64,000 nt of DNA from Pulicaria dysenterica (taxonomy: Eukaryota > Streptophyta > Magnoliopsida > Asterales > Asteraceae): NCBI GenBank assembly GCA_947179395.2, contig OX359289.1, positions 106,429,719-106,493,718 of the forward strand, written 5' to 3'. The notes beneath the pieces were generated by a model that searched no databases, was not told the origin of the DNA, and saw only the letters and a program-made list of their open reading frames with translations. The position numbers were made by a program, and so were the translations under genes. Below, one piece after another: positions 36,401-46,727 of this stretch (position 1 is the first letter of the stretch; every line of letters begins with the position of its first letter).

Positions 36401-38570
36401 ATCACAAGTGATCAATATACAATCACATGTGATTTTGTAAAGCATCACATGTGAATTACAAAAATACCCCTCCGCCCAAAAATTTAAATGCAATCTGGAC
36501 CATTGATGCCATTGATCCAAAGGCTAAAATTAGTCCCTCAGGACTATGACTTAAACATGGACTAATTGAACATTCTTCAATGAATATTATGTTAAAGCTT
36601 AGCTTCAACTTGTTTTTTTATAAAATTTAGAATTTGTATAATCATGTTGTCATGTGTAATTAGTTATCTATGTAGACATGTGTTGGAAACTAGTATATAG
36701 AACGAAGACACTGGAATATCTATACTCCTTATAAAGCATTTAGATGTTTTTCTTAATAATCTTAATTTTACAAAAGAGAAAATTACAATTGTGCCCTCCT
36801 TAATGAAGTATATTGCCTTAAATATGTGTTTACCAAATGTAATTTGCACATATAAGAATGGTAAGTGAAAACAATTTAATACACTATAAAGTCCATAATA
36901 AATCAAACAATTGCAATACAAATTATACAATCTAAGAAGAGTCCTATCACTTGTATATGTTCTACCAAGAGTTGTGCTATAAATTCTTTTAATCCACGGA
37001 CATAACTTAAAATGTCTGTATTTTTTTTATGTTTTTCTTCTTTAACCAAGAATTCACAGTAATAAATATCTCCATCATTATAGTCTTGTATTTTTATTTT
37101 TTTTCTTCATGTAGTGAATATCATGAACAATAATTTAAAATTTTATTGTACTATGTTTGCACTTGGTGCAAAGTGCAATCAAACAATATGTACCATATTT
37201 AAAAGGAAGATAATAAAATTTTAATATAATTTTTTTATGTACATGTATATCTACTAATCTCAAAATATTTGATGTAAAACATCACCATATCTAGATCCAT
37301 TCATACACACAAACATAGAGATATATATCTTTTTCTTAAGTAGAGATTGAGAACGAAGAATATAGTGTGAAACGATGAAGACGATGAGTAAGCGATGGTG
37401 AGGTGCCAAGGAGGATGATGCTCCCATATATTTGATCTTCATTTGTATGCGTGAGAGAGAATGTGATGAAGAACGTAAACTACAGATAGCACAATAATAC
37501 TAATCGATACCAAAATATGTAGAAATAGGAACGATTACATTGAACAAAGAAGATAACCTCAATCAATCCACAATACAGATGATTGCCCAGGGCTGTGCCC
37601 TCTCTCGATAGCCCAAAGGCTATGAGCCGACTCAAAAGCCAAACGTACTAATTTCTCTGCCTGACTTCCTACGACTCCCACACCCCTATTTATCTAATTC
37701 CCATACTAACTATTATTAATCCTATTTTACTATTTTAGCCCTTCTACAAATACTATATGTCTATTTCCTATCAGGATGTGTAGTGTATTCGGACGTTTTT
37801 AATAAAATAGTTTTTAAATATAATTTAAAACTTTAAGAATTAAAATTAAAAGAAAACAAGAAATAAATATGTAAGGGGCGGTTTAGTTATTTTAAATGAA
37901 AGAGCAACAAATTGTGCAAAAAAATCGGTCGTGAGAAACTAAATGTGCAAAAGTTAGGAACCAATGATCAAATGTGTAGTTATAAAAGTTACTTTCTTTT
38001 TAAATATAACTTAAAATCTAAGACCTAGAAATTAATTTGTTGACGTTTAAGTAGGTTTTTCTTTTCTTACTATCATCACCAATAAACTTTAATACTTCCG
38101 TCGCTTTGCGCGGGTACCCTTCTAGTCTCTCTATAGAACTATAGATATAGAATCTTAAGGTTGGTGTGTTACCAAAAATAAACATTTCTTCAGTTTGGTA
38201 AATAAAAGCTAAAGCACAAGCCTCTGCTTCTATAACATGTTTTGTTTGATAGTTTTTGTACATGAGTTCTGACCACGATATTTCTAACGTCAATAAAATA
38301 TATAATATAAAAAGTTCAAGAATAATCGACAAAATCTTGAGACAAAAAGTAGATTTATTTTTCATAAAGAGGAAAATGTAATTTGATTCCAAAAAAGAAT
38401 AATAAAAATAGCTTTTACTTCTTATAGATCATAGTTGTAACTTGGAATTGGAATGTTATCGCAGATGTGGATATGAGTTTTGCTACACTTGTGGAGCTGA
38501 GTGGATTAACAAGAAAGCGACATGCAAGTGTCCAATCTGGGATGAGCGCAACATTATATATAAGCGTTGA
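33415..38570 (+). CDS. RBR-type E3 ubiquitin ligase with RNase H-like domain, copy B
   Basis: Exons 33415-34122, 35421-36196 and 38465-38570 join in phases 0 and 2 to 529 residues. Order: N-terminal DFAFQLQMQEA motif (about 30-41), Ser-rich stretch, helical linker (about 70-140), RNase H-like domain (about 148-236, keeping E in VVELKALIEAL and D in CDSNS but not the first Asp), RING1 (306-354), IBR (392-447) and RING2 (from 476) with probable catalytic Cys489 in STGCYHIYC. It ends soon after RING2 (WDERNIIYKR), without the acidic tail of copy A. The ATG at 33415 matches the start of copy C; the earlier ATG at 33392 is in another frame. Intron 1 carries a MITE and intron 2 a MITE and a Helitron, enlarging it to 2268 bp against 277 bp in copy C. 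Frames running on from exons 1 and 2 are intron readthrough. Confidence 0.92.
34812..34945. mobile_element. Short MITE in intron 1 of copy B
   Basis: Imperfect terminal inverted repeats: left TTATTAATGCTCATTAAAGG followed by GGTGTTTTGG, right CCAAAATACCCCTCTTTAAT followed by GCAGCATTAATGA. The total is about 134 bp with no coding capacity. The ends are approximate and the superfamily unassigned. Confidence 0.6.
36353..36572. mobile_element. MITE in intron 2 of copy B
   Basis: The left end is TGTTCAATATAGTCCATGT, then AAAAACATAGTCC. The right end is GGACTATGACTTAAACATGG followed by ACTAATTGAACA. These are inverted repeats over about 32 bases with small gaps. The interior has further CACATGTGA palindromes. 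GAATATT lies on both sides (36339 and 36583) but not adjacent to the ends, so the target duplication is unresolved. Confidence 0.65.
36719..38125 (+). mobile_element. Non-autonomous Helitron in intron 2 of copy B, 1407 bp
   Basis: The 5' end TCTATACTCCTTATAAAGCA follows an A and matches the usual plant Helitron start. The 3' end has the GC-rich imperfect hairpin CCGTCGC-TTT-GCGCGG, then GTACCCTT and CTAG (38122-38125) before a T. No helicase frame. It is oriented like the host gene and leaves about 339 bp of intron before exon 3, so splicing signals are intact. Confidence 0.78.
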
Positions 38571-40431
38571 TGATGGATCCTATAACACGGCTTTTAACTT
38601 GGTGTTTCTGAAACGAATGATAGTTGTCGATGTTGATATTATTTCTGTTTTCTTTGTATGGTTAAACTTACTAGACCTGCATTGTGCTTTGTGCATATGC
38701 TGGCCTTTTTTGTGCATGAGTCCTCCTTGCCTGTGGTCAAACTGATAGTAGCTTAAAACTTTTACTGCAGAAGTAGCATGTAATTGTGGCACTTTGGGGT
38801 TTGGAAGAAAACATTTTGCTAATTTGTGTGGTTTTGGAGAAATCTGAGTTGATAACCACATTGCATGTGCTTCTCTAATTCTTCATTCAAGATCTTTCCT
38901 TTTTTTCCATGAGAATTTGTTGCTTTAATCTATTTTATTTGTTGTAAAAATAGATGTATCTCGAGCCTGGGAGTTTTTTTTGCAGTTGCGTTAACATTGA
39001 GTCAAAAGATGGCACCTAGTACTTATTATAGCTAATATATCATATTTGCAGAAGGTGATGTGTTTGTGTGTGTGTGTGTGTTTTTGAAGTTCATAGGGAT
39101 TTCTTTCTGGTAATTGGGTTTCTTTCTCTTGTTTATACATTTTGGGCAGGGTTCATTAAATAACCAATTTCAGAGGGCTTAAATTGATATTATAGATGTC
39201 AATTAAAAGGAGATTTAAAACCACATGTAGAGGAAAGTAAGTATTGGAAAACATATATGATATATCCTTGTAGTGCAAAATAGTAACAATTGCAATCAAA
39301 GTATGGCTTGAATAAACAGATTATGCCATTTCAGTGATTAATTTGAGGTTTAATCCCAAAGTCTAAAAATATGGTCAAAACTTGATTAGTAACGGCCAAT
39401 TTAATATGGTTTAAGGGTAAATTGGGAAAACGAAAAACACTGTAAGGCTCCTATTAATCACGTTCTCATAAGTTTAAAAAATAATGAACATACACACTTG
39501 GCACCTTGCCAAATAAAAACTTATTCACAACTAGTACTCATCAAGAAAAGATTGATGACCAACTCATCTTCAACATGCTATACAAATGAAAGAAAAATAA
39601 TTAGCTCATAAATCAGTTTCAAATTAAAAAAATACAACAAATGCTATCTTATAATTGATCTACAAGTATAATAAAACAAAAAATTAGTAAAACCCTTCAT
39701 TAATAAGGAAATATTGCAATCGAGCGCAATAACTTAGTTCCATGAAGTAAAAACGACACAGCCAATTATCTTGTTTTCATCATTATTTGTGTGATGAAAA
39801 TTTTGATGAAACACGATTGATTTAAGATACTTTTCACAAAAAGCTAGTTTCGAGTGAGTATGAATAACTTGGTTCTATAAACGACCTCAATTGTGATTCA
39901 AAATCGGTGCAACGATAGAGGAACTCAATTGCTAATTAAACTTACATGAAAACTGAGTTTGGTGAGCAAACACATTGGTTATATCATAATATTTAACCAG
40001 ATTCTTACTCTACAATTTTATAATATTTTATAGTCATTAAAATTCTTCTTAATTTTAATTAATAAAATTTATTATTTCTAATTATAATAATAATGATCAA
40101 CTGCTTCTATAATAAATACAACCGCGTCTTTTTATATCATAATACCATGATATACCTTCATATATGCCCTCCACTCCCTTTCCGACGACGTTTCACCACT
40201 AGTATGAATATTAATACCATTTGTCCCTATTTTTTAAATTATTTTTTTATTTCGTATTTTATAACTATTTAATATATTTTTATTAATTTACTATTTGAGA
40301 TAGAAGGATGGTAACAGAAAATTGAAATTAGAAAATCAATGGGGTGAAATATTCCTTTAAATCAAATCAAATAGTAGATATACGTCACTGTTAAAATAAA
40401 ATTAACAGTAAACAAACAAAAAAGTAACCGT
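38571..40431. other. Spacer between RBR copies B and C
   Basis: Holds the copy B 3' untranslated region, a (GT)n run at about 39062-39081 and AT-rich DNA. No gene or bounded element seen. Copy C has no clear TATA box in the last 100 bp before its ATG. Confidence 0.5.
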
Positions 40432-42650
40432 ATGGACGTCGACGACGCTGAAATCGCGATGATTCTTTCCACACAACGCCGTGAACTTACGGCCGCCGGC
40501 GCCGGCGCCGCGGGCTCCGACGTTGATTTCGCCTTTCAACTTCAAATGCAAGAGGCGATAGCAGCCTCTTTAACCTCTACACCCAGTTCATCGTCATTGA
40601 CTGATGAGGTATTTAGGGTGTATTTCAAGGGTTTGGTGATTAACGAAACGGTTATGAATGTTAAAATGTGTTTTGCTGGAATTGGAATAGCGATTTGTGA
40701 TTCAAGCGATTCTTGTATATTTAAGTCGCGGAAATCGTTTTTGCTTGAGGCTGGTAGTCGTAAATCTGAAGGTGATGTAGTGGAACTTGAAGCTTTGATC
40801 GAAGCTCTGAATCATGCTGCTGTTTCTCTTGGGTTAAAAAGGCTTCATATTTTCTGTGATAGCAACTCGGTTTATCAATATGTAAGTTTCTTTGTTTAGG
40901 GCATGAAATCACTATTATTTAGATTAATGAATTGTGCTACTTACAACACCACCTTATTAAAACTCGACAACTACATAGAGTTTATGGGTATGATTGGTGA
41001 CGAGCTTATAGGAGATTATAGGGTCTTGAGATTCTAGTTTTTATAATCCCTTTCCTCTAGTCTCGTCCTCTGGTCTTGTTTGGGTGAGGGGATTATTAAA
41101 ATATAAGCCTCCATAATGCCCTATAAGACCCAAAAATAAAAGTCTTTTCAAATAGCTTATGGCTTGGACTTGAGATTGGGTGTGCTTGGCAACGGGCTTA
41201 TAGGGGATTATAGGGGCTTGGGATTCTAGTTTTATAATCTCCAGACCTCTAGCCTCGTTTGGGTGAGGGGATTTCCCATAATCCCTCATAAGCCGCAAAA
41301 TAAAAGCCTTTTCAAGTAGCTTATGGCTTGGGCTTGAGATTATCAATTAATAAGCCTTAGCCCAGCCCCAGCCAGTTTCAACTTTCACCAAACATACCCA
41401 TTATCAATTAATATGTCTCAGCTCTAGCCTCAGCACCAGCCCAGCTAGTTTTGACTTCCATGTAATTTATGTTTTGTCACTGCAGCTTACTGGTGAAGTG
41501 CAAGCAACAAACAACAAGATTGTGGCAATGGTTCACGAGTTGAACCTTATTCAGAGACAATTCGCTTACTGTAGTCCATTTCTCGTGAGTCAAAACAATA
41601 TCAAGTTTGCTTATAAACTATCAAGAGATGCAATTAATTCCGAGGCAAGCAAATGGGCAGACACCAATTCTGGCGTGTCAATAGTTGAGCAATGTACAAT
41701 CTGTTTCGAATGTGCTAACAGTAGTCAAATGTTTTCTGTTAACAAGTGTCAGCACAAGTATTGCTTTTCTTGTATGAGAAAGCATGCAGAAGCAAAGTTG
41801 CTTCAAGGGAAGCTGCCCGAATGCCCACATGACAAATGCAAGTCTGGCATTGAAATTGAAAGCTGCAAGAAGTTTATAAATTCAGAATTATATGATATTA
41901 TGAGCTTAAGGATAAAAGAAGCTTCTATTCCTCTGACAGAGAGAGTTTATTGTCCCTTTTCTAATTGTTCAGCTTTAATGTCGAAAACCGAGGTACAAGA
42001 ATATACTCCTGCTTCATCATCCACATCTGCTGGAGGAACAATGAGAAAATGTGTAAAATGTAATCGTTTCTTTTGTATCAGTTGCCAAGTACCTTGGCAT
42101 GATAACATAACTTGCTCTGATTACATGAAGTCTTCCCTGTTTCGGTCTTCTAACGAGGCAAAACTTAAATCTCTTGCAACACAAAAGCGTTGGCGTGAGT
42201 GTACTAAGTGCAAGAATTTGGTTGAACTTGCTAGAGGATGCTACCATATTTATTGCAGGTATTGTCTTCTCATCCACTTCATCTGACTTCTTTTTCCTTA
42301 TTTCTTTTTTTAGATATAAATGGGTCGATTTGGGTTATGTTTTATCTCTAAATATCATACTGGCTGTGCTAAAAACTTTAATTAATAAAGATATGGTTGC
42401 TATATATTACAAATTTAATCATTTTTAGTTTGATCACTGTGCACTTTCTTTTACCTCTTCTGGGAGGCTTATGTGGCAGTTGTTTATCATGGTTCACTTG
42501 TAAATCATAGTTGTAACTTGGAATGGACATTGCAGATGTGGATATGAGTTTTGCTACACGTGTGGAGCCGAGTGGGTTAAGAAGAAGCCAACGTGCAGGT
42601 GTCCAATCTGGGATGAGCGCAATATTATATATGGCCGAAATAGGCGCTGA
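40432..42650 (+). CDS. RBR-type E3 ubiquitin ligase, copy C (short linker)
   Basis: Exons 40432-40881, 41486-42258 and 42536-42650 join in phases 0 and 2 to 445 residues. It starts with the same MDVDD and DFAFQLQMQEA motifs as copy B. After a short PSSSS stretch it goes straight to the RNase H-like domain (about 58-150, with CDSNSVYQY), so the roughly 87-residue helical linker of copy B (its residues 57-143) is missing. RING1 (220-268), IBR (306-360) and RING2 (from 389) with probable catalytic Cys402 in ARGCYHIYC are complete, and the end is WDERNIIYGRNRR. The last 35 bases of intron 2 (CATAGTTGTAACTTGGAAT) match copy B, supporting a B-C duplication. There is no stop or frameshift, so it should be functional. 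Only the linker-dependent interactions are expected to differ. Confidence 0.9.
40985..41400. mobile_element. PIF/Harbinger-type MITE in intron 1 of copy C
   Basis: Ends TGGGTATGATTGGTGA and TCACCAAACATACCCA are inverted repeats, flanked by TTA at 40982-40984 and 41401-41403. The interior is a direct duplication: a roughly 170-bp unit with GGGCTTATAGGGGATTATAG, CTCGTTTGGGTGAGGGGATT and TAGCTTATGGCTTGG occurs twice. The frame on the opposite strand is compositional. It explains most of the length of this 604-bp intron. Confidence 0.75.
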
Positions 42651-43543
42651 GATTGCTATACTTTGTCTTATGTTGCATTTGTGGTTCTGGTCGGATTTAT
42701 AGTTGTCAATTGGAGTTGACCACTTTCGAATAGCGATTTGCCATTTTATGTGGTTTTTTTGATAAATCCAGTTGATAACCATTAGCTTGTTTACCCCAAA
42801 TGGCAAATGTTTTGTTACTTAAATGTATATTCTCTTTAAGCCTTATTTTCCAACAGTGTTTAGAATTTGGCTTTTTGGGTTCACCTTTTTGCCATAAATG
42901 TTTATCAAACACTGCATAATTCTCTTGCTTTGTCTTTATTTCCTCTCAGACCAATTTGTGAAATTGCCACACTCGGTTTCTGGTCAAACTTGTTGATTTT
43001 TTCGACGAGATGATTAATGCTAGAATAGGAGGAAACATGATGAAGATAAAGATTTGAAGATCATAAGGGTTAAGAAGATACCCATTTATTTTCGTGCTGA
43101 TTTCGTGTCCATCTGTTTTTGACCTGTTTCGGATTCGTGTTACTTTTTTCATGTTAGGTTCTCATCAGGTTATTCACAAGTTATCAGCCTTTAGTCCCTA
43201 GTGATATTAACTTATGAGGGAGTGATAACCGCTTCAAGTGTAAATATCAAGTCTGATAAACTACTTATAACACCTGAATCGTAATGGGGTGGTTTGTTGC
43301 GACTTTAAAGTTTAAACCATTAACAACGTTTGGTGATGATACGGTAAGAGACTATATACATGAATAAGCATTGAAATGAACTTAGATGATATTAGTATTA
43401 CGAATTATTTTAATGATAAAAAATTAAATAATTACCTACAATACATTATGCATAGAGTATTAGATTTAAAAATACAGACAAACAATTTGATACCACAAAG
43501 GCACAAACGCATTGCCTTTGAGAAGTTGAGAGAGAAAGTAACC
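42651..43543. other. Spacer between RBR copy C and ATP synthase subunit d
   Basis: Contains the copy C 3' untranslated region and the promoter of the next gene, about 890 bp in all. No further coding frame has family support. TATATACATGAATAAG near 43353 is a possible core-promoter element for the ATP synthase gene. Confidence 0.45.
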
Positions 43544-45464
43544 ATGAGCGGAGTAGGGAAGAAGGTGGCCGACGTGGCGTTTAAGGCCTCGAAGACGATC
43601 GATTGGGATGGTATGGCGAAGATGATCGTCACGGAGGAGGCTCGTAAGGAATTCTCATCTCTCCGCCGTGCATTCGAGGAAGTCAATTCCACTCTCCAGA
43701 CTAAGTTCAGTCAGGTATCAATCAAATACGCCTATCTCTAGACCTAATCTGACGTGTTTATCTGTTTCCGCATCGCTTTTTATGTAGTAATGATTCAGAT
43801 CTGCATTCTATTTGATAGTTTGGGTTTTTGTAAACTTAAAAGATGCAAATTAGGTTAATCGTGAAAAGATTATTATTTTTTTCTTCTTCTTTCTTCGTTG
43901 ACATACCCAAAGACTCTTTAAGTACATGTTTCCATGATCTGAGCCTAATCAAATGCTGGAATATCTATGTTTGTATGCATTCATTGTCAACATTATAATA
44001 ATTTGATTGAATTGGGTAGTAATCTTATGGAGTTGTTTTTATGGGGGATTTCAGGAACCAGAACCTATTGACTGGGAGTACTACAGAAAAGGACTTGGAT
44101 CTCGCATAGTTGATTCTTACAAAGAGTATTATGATAGTATGTCCTGCTTTCCCAATATGGTTTATCATTTGCATATATCTGTTATCATGTTCACTCATAT
44201 GTAAGAAATGTGAGTTCTTTTTTAATTTAGAGGTAGATCTTATCTTGGTATCAGTTCTCACCAAAGTTGCTGTTAGGAGGAATGAGGATATCAGGAGATC
44301 GAGTTTGTGTGTTTCCAAATTGTAATGATCTTTATGTATTTACATTATATACTAACCAAGTTTCAATATTGTTCCTTTGAAGTCGCTCAAACTTCTCTTC
44401 AACTGTAAAAACCGCCAATGTTGTTCCGTTATGCAACTTTTTAAACTAAGTGACCTAAATGAAACTGTTTCCAAAGTTGATTAGTATTAGTGATTTTAAA
44501 TCTAGTTACATGTTATTTTAGGTTAACTCAAAAAACTTTCACTAAATAGGAACCAAATTTCATAGTTCTTCCATCTAAGGTCACTCATTTTAGCCAGTTG
44601 TGAAATTTCACAACAATGGAAAACTGTTGAAACTTGTTATTGTTGCAATTGATAATTATTTGAGTGACTTTGGTGGAACACTAATGCAACTTGATTACTG
44701 TCATGTGACATTTTCCCATTATTTAGTGGATATATCTATCTATAATTTTTTATGGTGCGATGGATACATACTAATGTAACACTTAAAGAACACCAAAGAG
44801 CTCATCGTCTATAGATTTATTCAGAGTATAATTTGTGGAACTTTGAATCTTATCTAAAACTACACAATCTAGATGACCAAGACAGTACACAGTTGTTGAG
44901 GCCTCTTTCTTACTTGCTCTAAATTCTTCTATACTCTATAGTCGACAGTCGTTCAGGGCTAAGGATTTGTCTTCTTTCAGTAGTGTGCTTTTAGATGAAT
45001 GTATGCTATTTTGCAGTTAAAGCCCATTAGAAAGACTTTAGCATCCCTGGCCATGATCCCCACCTAACTGTTAATGATCTTGTCTTCTTATTACATACTT
45101 TTGAAACAAATTATATGATATATTTTCAAGATTAAGTCAATACTTTGTTATTCCATGCACACCTATAAATAAAGAACTACAGAATTTTACTAGATTAACT
45201 GAATGGAATGGTACATCTTTATGTATATTTAATGATGGAAGTCATCTTTTTTAAAGTTAAAACAATGCTGCAAGTTTGACTTTCAAAGAACTTAATTGCA
45301 ATTATCAGGAACTTTTACCTCTTAGGCTATTACAATTTTGTAGCACTACATGATAGTCTATCTCCACTGGTAGACATTATATTTTACTTCTATCTTCATC
45401 ATTGTGGTTTGAAGGGTTCCACTGCTTTTATCATTTTGCAAGCAATTGAAGCCTAAAGTTTGTT

Positions 45465-45518
<54 letters not shown>

Positions 45519-46727
45519 GTATTTGTCATTGTAAATTGACTGGTGAGAATTTTGAAGTTTACATTCTTCTTTTTCAGTCTGGTTGATTGCTCCCCTCTCT
45601 CTATACAGGTGTTGAAATCCCCAAGTTTGTAGACACTACCACTCCGAAGTATAAACCCAAGTTTGATGAACTGGTTAGAACTCTTACAAATTTATGGTTT
45701 TCTTTTTTTTTTACTTCTTAAAAAATTCCTTACCCCACCCATGACCCATCCCCTTAAAAAAAGAAAAAGAAAGAAAAATGCTGCAAACATCTGCATGGTA
45801 GCAAAATTTGGATACATAATTTGTTTCTTTTGCTCAGCATTTCTAATAGCTCAGTGTAAAGGGTGTTTTCTTGTCAACCTCTTGTTTCTGCCATGAAAGT
45901 GAGGAAATATATTATTAATTGACAAAAAGAATGGTTATTGCTGGCAAAATTAGACAAATAGGTCTTTGTATCTTCACACCAATCAATTTCATAATAAAAC
46001 AATGTTTCATTCATATCAAGTACAATTTTGTTCAATTTAACCAAATTAGTGTCATTAAAGATCATTCGGGACAATAGGACAGTGAAAAGAACGACTCGAT
46101 TATGGTAGTATTAGCTTGTTCAATTGTTATTGACAATGTGATTGAGAAAATGAGGAAAGTGTGAAATCACACATTAATCTTTTTTATCTGTTAAGCTTAT
46201 CAACTGTTAAATTGTTTGCGGGTACAATATGAAGAAAAGGTGAATTAGTGTAATGTGGGGATTCACATGTTCATTCGATAGTGAAACCATCCTATTGAAA
46301 CTAGCAATTACTCACGCAAAGCAGCAAATAATCTATTTTATTTTGATCATACGAGTAATATTAGTCTTTGTAAATATTGTTTTTACAGAACTTGAAATTC
46401 ATTAAAATTAAGAGATCTAGACATTAAGCTAAGTGCTGTTTATTGAAACTACAGTTGGTGGAACTGAAAGAGGCTGAGCAGAAATCCCTTAAGGAATCTG
46501 AAAATTTGGAGAAAGAAATCGCTGATGTCCAAGAGCTGAAGGTAAATTCAGCTTGTCACGCATCTTGTCTACTTTGTTGATAATAAATTCAGTTTCTGAT
46601 GGTGATTGTTTTGTTATTGTAACAGAAAAAACTAAGTACCATGACAGCTGATGAGTACTTTGAGAAACACCCGGAATTAAAAAAGAAATTTGACGATGAA
46701 ATCAGAAATGATTATTGGGGATACTGA
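43544..46727 (+). CDS. ATPQ: ATP synthase subunit d, mitochondrial
   Basis: Peripheral-stalk subunit of the mitochondrial F1Fo ATP synthase, helping hold the F1 head static against the membrane sector. Five exons (43544-43714, 44055-44136, 45609-45673, 46455-46541, 46626-46727) join in frame to 168 residues, the usual plant length. It starts MSGVGKKVADVAFKASKTID and contains EPEPIDWEYYRKGLGSRIVD, then LVELKEAEQKSLKESE and finally TADEYFEKHPELKKKFDDE before an NDYWGY end, all typical of the plant protein. The middle is helical and charged, as expected for a stalk subunit. Exon 2 ends inside a codon (GAT A|GT). The ATG sits in ACCATGAG. As in other plants there is no long cleavable presequence. 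Intron 2 holds an extreme T/G homopolymer junction. Very confident. Confidence 0.96.
45467..45519. repeat. T31-G22 homopolymer junction
   Basis: 31 consecutive T followed directly by 22 consecutive G inside intron 2 of the ATP synthase gene. Such a pure double homopolymer is hard to sequence and the lengths given may be inaccurate. Confidence 0.95.

Noticed and set aside
44007..44204. 65-codon frame around exon 2 of the ATP synthase gene
   Set aside because: Only 44055-44136 is exon; the remainder is intron readthrough on both sides.
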